Origin: a virus
Virus record (IMG/VR): IMGVR_UViG_3300037132_000054
Coordinates: 1 to 38,041 of that record
DNA: 38,041 nt
Strand: one strand, 5' to 3'
Shown: positions 30,036 to 37,237 of the stretch, piece after piece
Layout of the letters: each line of letters opens with the position of its first letter
Numbering within the stretch: position 1 is the stretch's first letter
Notes under the pieces: generated by a model
Told to the model about the DNA's origin: nothing
Databases searched by the model: none
Seen by the model: only the letters and a program-made list of their open reading frames with translations
Made by a program: the position numbers and the translations under genes

Positions 30036-30607
30036 GCACCGGCACGCGCTATAGCCTCGCCGAAGCCCAGCGCATCGCGGGGCAGATCGTTGGCCAACTC
30101 GACCCGTCCTGCGAGCGCCTCGTGATCGCGGGCTCCATCCGCCGGCGCCGGCCCGACGTAGGCGACATCGAGCTCGTGGCCCTCCCGCGTTTCATCGAGG
30201 AGCCGTCCGGCCTGTTCGAGACGGTGCAGGTCAGCCTGCTAGACCGTGCCCTGGCCCGCGAGGAGCGCGACCAGGTCCTCGAGCGGATCTCCGGCGGCGA
30301 TCGCTACGTCAAGCTGCGCCACGTTCGGAGCGGGCTCCAGGTCGATTTGTTCGTAGTTCTGAGCCCGGCACAGTGGGGCGCGATCCTCACGATTCGGACA
30401 GGCCCGGCGGATTACAGCCAGCGCCTGGTGACCCTCGCACGACGGCAGGGCAACCACGAGGCCGGCGGGGCGCTGCGCCTGGGCCTGCGTGACCACTCGA
30501 CGCCTGCCGAAAAGGTGTGCACCTGCCCCGTCATCCCGACCCCGGAGGAGCGCGACTTCTTCGCCGCCCTGGGCCTCGCGTACGTCGAGCCGGAAGCGCG
30601 CCTATGA
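30032..30607 (+). CDS. PolX-like nucleotidyltransferase
   Basis: A 191-residue protein with the catalytic pattern of DNA polymerase beta-like transferases: 'IAGSIRRRRPDVGDIELVA' holds G34-S35 and the metal ligands D45 and E47. 'LQVDLFVV' supplies the third acidic residue D105. 'TGPADYSQRLVTLAR' and 'IPTPEERDFFAALGL' match the thumb end of PolX. The 8-kDa lyase domain and helix-hairpin-helix motifs are missing, so it is a short form. It could fill gaps in repair or add nucleotides to ends; activity is inferred. Confidence 0.82.
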   Translation: MSTGTRYSLAEAQRIAGQIVGQLDPSCERLVIAGSIRRRRPDVGDIELVALPRFIEEPSGLFETVQVSLLDRALAREERDQVLERISGGDRYVKLRHVRSGLQVDLFVVLSPAQWGAILTIRTGPADYSQRLVTLARRQGNHEAGGALRLGLRDHSTPAEKVCTCPVIPTPEERDFFAALGLAYVEPEARL

Positions 30608-31056
30608 CGAGCGAAGTCCACTTCGAGCGCGCGTTCGGCCTCTACAGCGGCGGCCGTCGCCCCGCCTACAAACCCCAGCGCACGGAGCCGCTCGTCACGC
30701 AGGCTCCCAAGGAGATCCGTCACATGGCAAGCACCACGACCGCGATCACGGCCCCCTGCGGCTCCTGCGCCCACGAGCCCGTCTGCATCCGCACGGTGGC
30801 CGTCAGACAGTTGGCCGGCCACGTCGACGTGAACACGGTCCCGATGCCGCCCGGGCTGACGATCGCCATCAGAGCCACGATCGAGTGCGACGCCTACATG
30901 GCGGTCAAGGGGCTCGGACGCGGCGGACTTCTCCCGCGACGCGGCGTAGGGCTGCCAGGGCGCGTGCGGACTGACGAGGACCGCGCCAAGGCCAGTGAGC
31001 GACGTCTCGCGCAGGTTGCCGCCAAGCGCGGCCCGAATGAAGCGGACGCTGAGTAG
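30604..31056 (+). CDS. Cys-containing hypothetical protein
   Basis: A 150-residue protein. The middle has 'APCGSCAHEPVCIRTVAVR' and later 'ATIECDAYMA', four Cys of a likely metal site. An internal ATG at 30724 preceded by AAGGAGA may mark a shorter, better start, giving about 110 residues. The C-terminus is charged. Not recognised. Confidence 0.6.
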   Translation: MTSEVHFERAFGLYSGGRRPAYKPQRTEPLVTQAPKEIRHMASTTTAITAPCGSCAHEPVCIRTVAVRQLAGHVDVNTVPMPPGLTIAIRATIECDAYMAVKGLGRGGLLPRRGVGLPGRVRTDEDRAKASERRLAQVAAKRGPNEADAE

Positions 31057-31058
31057 CC

Positions 31059-31355
31059 ATGATCGCCCGTCACGGCATCCGCGAGACCCCGGACGGCATC
31101 GAAGTCATGTGTGACGCCTGCGCCGAATGGTGGCCGCCGACGTGTGAGTTCTGGCCCCGGACTTCGCCGGACCGGAACCGCCGCCTGTCGTTCGCTCGTT
31201 GCCGCGCATGTCACAACGCCCAAGCACGCCGGCGCTTCGCGAGCCCCGTAGCTCGTGTGCGCCGCGCAGCCGCTCAGGCCAAGTACCGCGCGGCCAATCT
31301 CGTGAGCGTCCGTTTCAAGGAGCGCGAGCGCATGCGCGCCAGGAGGGCTGCATGA
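31059..31355 (+). CDS. Small zinc-finger-like protein
   Basis: A 98-residue protein with 'MCDACAEWWPPTCEFWP' and 'ARCRACHNAQARRRF': two Cys pairs in a treble-clef-like arrangement. A long basic helix follows. It resembles the metal-binding half of HNH-type proteins without a DH motif. Possibly a DNA-binding protein. Located directly upstream of the helicase loader. Confidence 0.65.
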   Translation: MIARHGIRETPDGIEVMCDACAEWWPPTCEFWPRTSPDRNRRLSFARCRACHNAQARRRFASPVARVRRAAAQAKYRAANLVSVRFKERERMRARRAA

Positions 31356-31984
31356 CGGCCATGACACTCGAAACCATCCTGTCGCGCTCAGGAGTCCCGT
31401 CCCGCTTCCTGGACCGCCAGCTGGACACATTCACCGCGGGCAAGATCACGGGCGGCTCCCGGGCGCTGCTGGCGTGCCGTGGACTCGTGGACACGCCCAC
31501 CGGGCTCATCCTCACCGGGCCTACCGGCGTGGGCAAGACGCACCTCGTGGCGGGCATCCTCGCGGCCCGATCGGAGGCGTGGCTGGCGAAGTACCCGACG
31601 CCTGCGGTGGAGCTGGCGGACCGTCGCATGGCCGTTCGGCCGCCCTTCACGGACCGCTTCGCCAACGTGGCGGACCTGCTCGACCGCATCAACGTCTGGT
31701 ACCGCGGCGACGCCGAAGACCCCCTGCCGGAGCTGGCAACGGCGGACCTGTTGGTGCTCGATGACCTCGGCCGGGAGAAGTCCACGGAGCGCACGGCGGA
31801 GCGGCTGTACGTGCTGGTGAACCGCCGATACGAGGCCAAGTTGCCGACTGTGGCGACGACGAATTACACCGTCGCGGACCTCTGCGACCGGGGTTACGAC
31901 GTGATCGTCAGCCGTATCCTCGAGGACGGCGGGCACGTCGTGAAGCTCGGCCTGGTGGCCGAAGACCAGCGGATGGCGCGATGA
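31352..31984 (+). CDS. DnaC-like helicase loader ATPase
   Basis: A 210-residue AAA+ ATPase. Walker A 'GPTGVGKT' (56-63), Walker B 'LLVLDDLG' (133-140), sensor 'ATTN' (168-171) and an arginine in 'VSRILED' match DnaC/DnaI/IstB-type loaders. It would place the host DnaB helicase on the phage origin with the initiator encoded next door, as lambda P does. A good AGGAGG site precedes ATG; a second in-frame ATG three codons on is an alternative. No helicase gene was seen in the window, so host helicase is probably used. Confidence 0.88.
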   Translation: MTAMTLETILSRSGVPSRFLDRQLDTFTAGKITGGSRALLACRGLVDTPTGLILTGPTGVGKTHLVAGILAARSEAWLAKYPTPAVELADRRMAVRPPFTDRFANVADLLDRINVWYRGDAEDPLPELATADLLVLDDLGREKSTERTAERLYVLVNRRYEAKLPTVATTNYTVADLCDRGYDVIVSRILEDGGHVVKLGLVAEDQRMAR

Positions 31985-32868
31985 CTCAGGACCGCTTCGT
32001 GCTCGTCCATTACGACCAAATCGCGCGAGATTCTCGCTTCGATTCGATCAGAAACGACGATAAAGCGCTCGGTTTGTGGCAGCGTTTGCTCTGGTTAGCC
32101 GACGCAATGTGGCCACTTCCCGCGCCGATTCCGGGTTGGGCCAGCCGCTCAACTCTCGCCAAACTCACAGCGAAAGAATGCGGTCTGATCGAGATTCTGC
32201 CCGAGCATTTGTTCCGGGTTCACGGCCTCGATCGCGAGCGGGAACGCCGCGCCGCAAAGGGAAAACCGGGTGCTAGGACCCGCTGGGGCGATGCGAACGC
32301 ATCGCCACCACCGCCGACAGACGCAGATGCGAAGCCAGATGCGAACGCAGATGCGAAGCCAGATGCGAACGCAGATGCGATCGGACATGCAAAGGCACAT
32401 GCGAACGCATCACCGAACGCAAATGCGAACGGAGTGGGATCGCGCGCGCGGGAGATAGAGAGGGGAGATAGAGATAGAGAATCTAGAACTCCTAGCGCAC
32501 GTACTAAGCCTGTCGAGCCGAGGCGCGCGCGACCTGCCGGATGGGATGACGCTGTCGCCTATCTGGCGGGGCGATCGGTGTACGTCGCGGAGTCGTCCGC
32601 CAATGGGCACGTCGAGCACCTGAGTCGGTTGCTTGAGCAGCACGGCTGGGCCGACGTCCGATCGACGTTCGACACGATCGCGCCTCGCTGTCACGAGTTG
32701 CGCCAGTTCGTGCTGGGCGCCGACAACCGGCTGAACCAGATCCCCGAAGCGGCCAACGGCAAGGCGCCGAGCATCGACGCGCACAAGTACGACCACCTCG
32801 TGGAAGAGGGCGACGACTTCGCAGCCCCTGACGCGATGGACACGGACTACATCGGCGGTGCGCGATGA
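31981..32868 (+). CDS. Replication initiator-like protein
   Basis: A 295-residue protein. Residues 1-85 look like a winged-helix domain of phage initiators ('DDKALGLWQRLLWLADAMWP', 'SRSTLAKLTAKECGLIEIL'). Residues about 104-152 are a low-complexity Asp/Ala/Asn/Lys linker encoded by 12-bp repeats. Residues 180-260 form a helical domain ('WDDAVAYLAGRSVYVAESS', 'RLLEQHGWADVRSTFDTIA'). It lies directly after the helicase loader, as O precedes P in lambda but in the reverse order. The first third has noticeably more A/T at third positions than neighbours, suggesting a different source or constraint from an embedded origin. Confidence 0.7.
   Translation: MTQDRFVLVHYDQIARDSRFDSIRNDDKALGLWQRLLWLADAMWPLPAPIPGWASRSTLAKLTAKECGLIEILPEHLFRVHGLDRERERRAAKGKPGARTRWGDANASPPPPTDADAKPDANADAKPDANADAIGHAKAHANASPNANANGVGSRAREIERGDRDRESRTPSARTKPVEPRRARPAGWDDAVAYLAGRSVYVAESSANGHVEHLSRLLEQHGWADVRSTFDTIAPRCHELRQFVLGADNRLNQIPEAANGKAPSIDAHKYDHLVEEGDDFAAPDAMDTDYIGGAR
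32291..32434 (+). repeat. Phased 12-bp iterons in the initiator gene
   Basis: ATGCGAA starts at 32291, then at 32327, 32339, 32351, 32363, with variants at 32375 (ATGCGAT) and 32387 (ATGCAAA), again at 32399, a degenerate unit at 32411, and at 32423. All are in one 12-bp register. The regular register and core resemble origin iterons that bind an initiator dimer. Confidence 0.85.
32450..32507. other. A-rich tract next to the iterons, candidate unwinding element
   Basis: Directly after the iterons comes a purine-rich, A-rich run (GGAGATAGAGAGGGGAGATAGAGATAG in two parts, then AGAATCTAGAACTCC). It is one of the least GC-rich stretches in the coding part of the window. Beside iterons, such a tract is the usual place where an origin melts. 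Together with the repeats it is a candidate replication origin inside the initiator gene. Confidence 0.5.
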
Positions 32869-33278
32869 GCGCCTGGTGGGATACCGAGCGGGAACTGCCG
32901 GTGGCGCCCGAGCCACGGACCTGCCTGCTCTGTGGCCTCGAGGCGACGTCGGCGACGATCTGGCTCAAGCCCGCCTGGTGGCGGGAGCCGCTCGACGGCC
33001 GTGAGGTCACGACGATCCCGCGCTGCCTCGACATCGACGCCTGCCGCCGCCGAGTGGCTGACGCCGGCGAGCGCTGGCTGCTGCTCGAGACCGGCGAGGA
33101 GCCGGGACGGCGGCGCCGCGAAGAGATCGGCTCAACGGGCGCCCCGATCGCACCCCGTCCAGCTCGAGGGCTGGTCCCACCGCTCGTCCCGAGCGAGCCC
33201 ATGCAGGCGCCACAGCCGGCGCCACCCGATGCAGACGTCGATGAGGAGGCCCCCGTTGGAATACCGGATTACTTCTAG
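32865..33278 (+). CDS. Cys-containing hypothetical protein
   Basis: A 137-residue protein. 'RTCLLCGLEATS' and 'RCLDIDACRRRV' carry two Cys pairs likely to bind zinc. The C-terminal 50 residues are Pro-rich and end acidic. Not recognised. ATGA overlap with the initiator gene. Confidence 0.6.
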   Translation: MSAWWDTERELPVAPEPRTCLLCGLEATSATIWLKPAWWREPLDGREVTTIPRCLDIDACRRRVADAGERWLLLETGEEPGRRRREEIGSTGAPIAPRPARGLVPPLVPSEPMQAPQPAPPDADVDEEAPVGIPDYF

Positions 33279-33293
33279 CGCTGAGGAGACGCG

Positions 33294-33488
33294 ATGAACC
33301 CGAACACTGGCGAGATCAAGCGCAATCCGACGGCCGAAGAAGCCGCCGCGTTCTCGGTCGCCCTGACGGAGCAGGAGGCCGCCTACCTGCGGCACATCCG
33401 CAAGACCGAGCGTGTCGCGGCCCTCGCCAAGCGACGCGAGGAGCACCCGATCAAGTTCAGCCAGACGCACCGCCGCAAGCACCGATGA
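33294..33488 (+). CDS. Small charged hypothetical protein
   Basis: A 64-residue helical protein ('AAAFSVALTEQEAAYLRHIR'), basic at its C-terminus ('FSQTHRRKHR'). A GAGGAG site precedes the ATG and its stop overlaps the RusA-like gene. It may act with that resolvase; unknown. Confidence 0.55.
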   Translation: MNPNTGEIKRNPTAEEAAAFSVALTEQEAAYLRHIRKTERVAALAKRREEHPIKFSQTHRRKHR

Positions 33489-33994
33489 GCGCCGAGCCCG
33501 TCGCCTTCGTCGTCCGGGGCGTTCCAGTGCCGCAGGGCAGCTCGCGGGCCTTCGTCGGCAAGGGCAAGAACGGCAAGCCGCGGGCCTTCGTCGCGACCGA
33601 GGCCCACACGGACTCGCCGCTCGGGTCCTGGCGGACGGCGATCGCGCAAGAGGCGCGTGAGGCCATGGGCGATCGACCCTTGCTCGAGGGGCCGCTCAAG
33701 GTCTGGCTGACGTTCGTCTTCCCCCGGCCGGCGAGCCACTTCCTGCCGGCGAACAGTCGACGACCCGTCCGCGAGCTCCGCGCCGACGCTCCGACCTACC
33801 TCTGCACAAAGCCTGACCTCGACAAGCTCCTCCGCGCCGCCCTGGACGCCATGACGGGCGTCGTGTGGCGCGACGACGGCCAGGTCGCGGCCTTCGGACA
33901 CCCGCAGAAGATCTACGAGACGGCACTCGAGCAGCAGCCGCCGGCGATGACTCACCGACCCGGCGTCGAAGTCCACGTGAGGCCGATCGGATGA
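33485..33994 (+). CDS. rusA: RusA-type Holliday junction resolvase
   Basis: A 169-residue protein of the RusA family: 'VPVPQGSSRAFV' at the start, 'GPLKVWLTFVFPRP' strand, and the catalytic acidic run 'TKPDLDKLLRAALDAM' followed by 'VVWRDDGQV' (D111, D113, D130, D131). It cuts four-way DNA junctions formed in recombination and replication, which would debranch DNA before packaging. Fits the recombination genes upstream. Confidence 0.93.
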   Translation: MSAEPVAFVVRGVPVPQGSSRAFVGKGKNGKPRAFVATEAHTDSPLGSWRTAIAQEAREAMGDRPLLEGPLKVWLTFVFPRPASHFLPANSRRPVRELRADAPTYLCTKPDLDKLLRAALDAMTGVVWRDDGQVAAFGHPQKIYETALEQQPPAMTHRPGVEVHVRPIG

Positions 33995-34203
33995 GCGGTC
34001 GGCTGCGACGTGCCCGAATGTCGGCACAGCGCCGGCGCTGCGTCTTCCTCGTGGCGCGTGATCCCGCCTCCCTGGCACCGCGTGGCGACCTGGTTCCCTG
34101 TGGCCGAATAGCCAACCAGCACCCTGTCGCCGATCGGGGCCGATTCGGAAACCATCTCTACCCGATCTTCGTCGACCTTTCCCCGCGGAACGCCCGCCCA
34201 TGA
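33991..34203 (+). CDS. Small basic hypothetical protein
   Basis: A 70-residue protein, Arg-rich at the start ('GRLRRARMSAQRRRC'). The rest resembles 'VPCGRIANQHPVADRGRFGN', without known family. ATGA overlaps with both neighbours argue for expression. Confidence 0.45.
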   Translation: MSGRLRRARMSAQRRRCVFLVARDPASLAPRGDLVPCGRIANQHPVADRGRFGNHLYPIFVDLSPRNARP

Positions 34204-34361
34204 CCAAGCTGCTGACGCTGCCGGAAGCCGCGGAGTGCCTGCGCGTGTCGCGGGCGACGCTGTTCCGACTGATCTCGTGGAGCGGGTCGCATCTAGTCTC
34301 ACTAACTCCCACCCGCTACCGCGATAGGGTCCCAGTTAGGGTCACGGCGGGCACCGCATGA
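34200..34361 (+). CDS. Excisionase-like short HTH protein
   Basis: A 53-residue protein in ATGA overlaps on both sides. 'LLTLPEAAECLRVSRATLFR' matches the helix-turn-helix of excisionase/AlpA/MerR-type (HTH_17) proteins. After 'LISWSGSH' the usual wing is replaced by a short, different end, so it is truncated or diverged. No integrase gene was seen, so a role in excision is doubtful; it may be a small regulator. Confidence 0.6.
   Translation: MTKLLTLPEAAECLRVSRATLFRLISWSGSHLVSLTPTRYRDRVPVRVTAGTA
34302..34339. promoter_or_regulatory. Imperfect inverted repeat in the HTH gene
   Basis: CTAACTCCCACCC (34302-34314) and GGGTCCCAGTTAG (34327-34339) pair at 10 of 13 positions around a 12-base centre. 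It lies within the excisionase-like gene and may be a protein-binding site or a chance pairing. Confidence 0.3.
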
Positions 34362-34900
34362 GGCCGGAGGAGTACGAGGCTTGCAGTCTCCGGCCCGAAG
34401 CGGTCCGCCACCTGACGCGCGAGCAGTGCCGCCTGGCCCGAATCTGCTGGTGGTGCGGGAAGGCCCTGACGGGGCGCCAGATCTACTGGTGCGGCTCGGG
34501 AGGGCATCGCCCCTGCGAGGGCGAATGGCGCCAACTCCACGACTGGACGACTGCCCGACCGGCCGCGATGGCGCGAGCGAACGGCCGGTGCCAGCGGTGC
34601 GGCGCCCGGGCGCACGAGGTCAACCATCGTGAACCGCTCGTGGGGCGCGGCTATCACTCCGGCTGCGTCCACCATCCGGACAACCTCGAACCGCTCTGCC
34701 ACGACTGCCACGTTGCGGAGACGACGAAGCAGCTCTACGACCGCCGTCAGCGCGACGTCGAGGCCGGCCGCGACTACGGGGGTCGTGCCGCTCGGCGACG
34801 CCTGGGCCTTCGGCCACTTCCCCCGTTCGCGACCGAAGAGGACATCGCCCGAATTGACGCGCTGCCGCCATCCCCGACTCTCTGGGACGAGACGGCATGA
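34358..34900 (+). CDS. HNH-type protein with an extra Cys cluster
   Basis: A 180-residue protein. The first part has C24, C30-x2-C33 ('ICWWCG'), C45 and C53, an added metal site. The second part is HNH-like: C78-x2-C81, 'AHEVNHREPLVGRGYHSGC' with H90, then 'HHPDNLEPLCHDCH' (N109, C114, C117, H118). The usual DH is replaced by NH, so cutting activity is uncertain. A charged tail follows. Confidence 0.78.
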   Translation: MRPEEYEACSLRPEAVRHLTREQCRLARICWWCGKALTGRQIYWCGSGGHRPCEGEWRQLHDWTTARPAAMARANGRCQRCGARAHEVNHREPLVGRGYHSGCVHHPDNLEPLCHDCHVAETTKQLYDRRQRDVEAGRDYGGRAARRRLGLRPLPPFATEEDIARIDALPPSPTLWDETA

Positions 34901-35199
34901 GGAACCCCACCGGCTCGCCGCGCGAGTGGGAGATCGCCGCCACGTATTGCCGGTACGGCTGCCACAAGGACACCGCGTCAGCGCTCGGGATCACGATCCC
35001 CACGGTCGGGAACGCCATGACGAACCTGTACCGCAAGTACGACGTTCACTCGCTGATCGAACTCGTGCAGATCGCCGGCTGGCTCCAGATCCCGCCTGAC
35101 AACATGCCAAAACGTAGTACACCCATACCGTTCCCCCGAGAGATAACCGCAGCTACTCTTTCGGGGATGTGCTCGCCTCGTCAGCCCGGCACGAAATGA
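34897..35199 (+). CDS. LuxR/GerE-type HTH regulator
   Basis: A 100-residue protein. Residues 7-62 are a LuxR-type HTH: 'SPREWEIAATYCRYGCHKD', 'ALGITIPTVGNAMTNLYRK' (recognition helix) and 'SLIELVQIAGW'. No receiver or sensor domain. It stands between the early genes and the lysis block, so it may control late or lysis genes. The last 35 residues are loose, and a CCCCGA/TCGGGG pair (35134-35139, 35161-35166) lies in them. Confidence 0.75.
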   Translation: MRNPTGSPREWEIAATYCRYGCHKDTASALGITIPTVGNAMTNLYRKYDVHSLIELVQIAGWLQIPPDNMPKRSTPIPFPREITAATLSGMCSPRQPGTK

Positions 35200-35354
35200 C
35201 ACCTGACCGCCCCGTCGGCCAGGGCGTCGCTGTGAACAGCCGTTCCCTCCTCTCCCGGTGCTGCTTGGAGCTGTCTATGACGGGGCCGCTCCAGCAGTGC
35301 CGCCTCATGCCCGGCGCTGACGCAAGGCAACCGTTGGGGTCGGGCACCCGATGA
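35196..35354 (+). CDS. Weak small ORF
   Basis: A 52-residue frame linking the HTH gene and the membrane protein gene by ATGA overlaps on both ends. Its composition is unremarkable and no motif was seen. The exact junctions are the only support, so it may be real or a coupling device. Confidence 0.3.
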   Translation: MTPDRPVGQGVAVNSRSLLSRCCLELSMTGPLQQCRLMPGADARQPLGSGTR

Positions 35355-35773
35355 CTCCCCGGAGGTCCCTTGTGCCCCTGACGCCTGAGAACGCCACCGG
35401 CAATGGTGTGCCGTCCACTGAGGACCTCATCACCGTCCAGGGCGTCTTCCTCCGCGAGATGGGCAGCCTGCGCAGCGAGATCATCGAGCGCATCGATGGC
35501 GTCTGCGACCGCCTGACGGACATCGAGACGGCTCGCAAGGTCGAAGCTGCCGTGGTGTTGGAACGTCAGGAAGTCGCCAGAAAGGCCGAGGCGGACCATG
35601 CCGCTCAGGCGGCAGAAGAGCGCCGCGCCGCCGCCGAACTTGCCGCGACCGTCCTCAAGAAGACCGAGACGAACATCCTCACCCGCCACTGGCGCGTCTC
35701 GCTCGCCGTCGCGGCGTTCTTCAGCGCCGGGAGTCTGGCGCTCGGCGTCCTGAACTTCGTGACTTCCCGATGA
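35351..35773 (+). CDS. Coiled-coil membrane protein of the lysis region
   Basis: A 140-residue protein: a long coiled coil (about residues 35-105, 'RSEIIERIDGVCDRLTDIET', 'AEERRAAAELAATVLKK'), then one membrane helix at the end ('VSLAVAAFFSAGSLALGVLN', 117-136). Placed before the peptidase and holin candidate. This resembles the tail-anchored membrane proteins often found in lysis cassettes. It could be a holin, a spanin-like part, or unrelated. Confidence 0.6.
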   Translation: MTPRRSLVPLTPENATGNGVPSTEDLITVQGVFLREMGSLRSEIIERIDGVCDRLTDIETARKVEAAVVLERQEVARKAEADHAAQAAEERRAAAELAATVLKKTETNILTRHWRVSLAVAAFFSAGSLALGVLNFVTSR

Positions 35774-35868
35774 ACCGCAACCTCGCCATCCGTCCGCGCT
35801 TGGTCGCCCTGACCGTAGGCGTCCTGGTCTTAGTGCTGGTGCTCCTGAGTGCCGGAGGCGCGTCGTGA
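35770..35868 (+). CDS. 32-residue membrane peptide
   Basis: A 32-residue protein, ATGA overlap upstream and GTGA overlap downstream. A basic start ('MNRNLAIRPR') is followed by one hydrophobic helix ('VALTVGVLVLVLVLLSAGG'). A holin-associated small membrane protein is possible. Confidence 0.55.
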   Translation: MNRNLAIRPRLVALTVGVLVLVLVLLSAGGAS

Positions 35869-36113
35869 GCGATTGGCTCCTCCTCCTCGGCTCGGCCCTC
35901 ATCGCGGGTTTCCTCTGGCTGTCCCGACCTCGCCCCAAGGCTGAGCCCCACGACGTGCTCGTGGGCCTCGGCGGACGGCCGGCTGACTACCCCGACGACT
36001 TCGACCGAGCAATCGGCACCGTCTCCTGGCGGCCGAACCCCGAATGGCCCATGTACCCGATCGAGATGGATGCCTCGCTCGCTGGCGAGCAGGGAGAGAC
36101 GGAGACACGATGA
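35865..36113 (+). CDS. Small membrane protein of the lysis region
   Basis: An 82-residue protein starting at GTG. One N-terminal membrane helix ('WLLLLGSALIAGFLWLS', residues 3-19) is followed by a soluble tail with several acidic residues. It overlaps the peptidase gene by ATGA. It may help holin or anchor to the membrane; unknown. Confidence 0.6.
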   Translation: MSDWLLLLGSALIAGFLWLSRPRPKAEPHDVLVGLGGRPADYPDDFDRAIGTVSWRPNPEWPMYPIEMDASLAGEQGETETR

Positions 36114-37228
36114 CGCTCAAACTCGGCTGCCGCCCGCCAATCAACAAGCCCGCCCTGCGGCTCGGGGACTTCCTGACCGGCGTCCTGCCTGCCACGCCGC
36201 CCGTCGACTACCTCGCCCGCCTGTCCGCCTGGCAGATGCTCGGGAACGACCGCTACGGCGATTGCGTGGCTGTGACGTGGGCCAACGTCAAGCGGCTGTG
36301 CTCGGCGCTCCTGACCGGCAAGGAGATCTACCCGACCCTCGCCGACGTCCTGGCGCTGTACAAGACGCAGAACCCGAACTTCCCCGCCCAAGACAACGGC
36401 ATGGACATCCAGACGCTGCTCGAGTACCTCCAGAAGCGCGGGGACATCGTGGCGTTTGCCACCGTCGATCGCTCAAACAATGCCGAGGTCGACGCGGCGA
36501 TCTCGCTATTCGGCTTCGTGTGGACCGCAATCAACGTCCGCGTCGCCTCGATGGCGGACTTCAACGCAGGCCGACCGTGGTCCTACCACGCCACGAGCCC
36601 GATCGAAGGCGGCCACAGCATCATCTCGGGCGGGCATCGCGACGTAGCAGCCAACGACGTGCGCTTCGTCACGTGGGCCGCCGAGACGGGGTTCACTGCC
36701 GACTTCTGGGCGCACGACGTGGTCCAGACCTGGATCGTCATCCTGCCCGAGCACCTCGGCTCCGCGACGTTCATGGCCGGGATCGACCTGCCGGCACTCG
36801 CCGACTGCTACCACGAGCTCACGGGACGGACGCTGCCGATCCCGACCCCCCCACCCACCCCGACGCCGCCACCGACTCCGGCGCCAATCCCGGAGGCCGA
36901 AATGCAACTCCTCGCCAAGCCCGTCCGCATCTTCGACGGCGCCGTCGCGGCCAACGTCGGCAAACTCGTCAGCGTCGCGGGTGTCTTTGGCATCCCCGAC
37001 CAGGCGATCGGCGTGTCGTGCATCGTCCGAGTGGTCAACCCGCTCAAGGCAGGCTGGGTCTACTGCGGTCCCGGTCCTGTGCCGAGCAACGTTTCGACGC
37101 TCGACTTCGGGGCCGGCGTCATCACTGACGGCTTCCCCACGGTCGCGCTGACGAACGGCCAGCTCACCGTTCTCTCAACCGTGGCTATCCCCCGGTTCGT
37201 CGTGGACGTGACCGGGTACTTCGAGTAG
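36110..37228 (+). CDS. Papain/C39-like cysteine peptidase with surface-binding C-domain
   Basis: A 372-residue protein in the lysis region. Residues about 30-215 read as a papain/C39-like peptidase: 'GNDRYGDCVAVTWANVKRL' has the catalytic C52; 'SPIEGGHSIISGGHRD' has H169; 'RFVTWAAETGFT' and 'VVQTWIVI' finish the fold. A Pro/Thr linker (245-262) leads to a beta domain ending 'PRFVVDVTGYFE', the 'VDVTGYF' pattern of repeats common in cell-wall-linked proteins of Gram-positive-type bacteria. It may be a lysin cutting peptide bonds in the wall, or a virion or host-surface protease. The gene starts in an ATGA overlap and has no signal peptide. Confidence 0.78.
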   Translation: MTLKLGCRPPINKPALRLGDFLTGVLPATPPVDYLARLSAWQMLGNDRYGDCVAVTWANVKRLCSALLTGKEIYPTLADVLALYKTQNPNFPAQDNGMDIQTLLEYLQKRGDIVAFATVDRSNNAEVDAAISLFGFVWTAINVRVASMADFNAGRPWSYHATSPIEGGHSIISGGHRDVAANDVRFVTWAAETGFTADFWAHDVVQTWIVILPEHLGSATFMAGIDLPALADCYHELTGRTLPIPTPPPTPTPPPTPAPIPEAEMQLLAKPVRIFDGAVAANVGKLVSVAGVFGIPDQAIGVSCIVRVVNPLKAGWVYCGPGPVPSNVSTLDFGAGVITDGFPTVALTNGQLTVLSTVAIPRFVVDVTGYFE

Positions 37229-37237
37229 GAGGACGTC

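Noticed and set aside
36070-37128. 352-residue + strand frame overlapping the peptidase gene
   Set aside because: Arg/Pro-rich shadow. The peptidase frame has recognisable catalytic and domain motifs.
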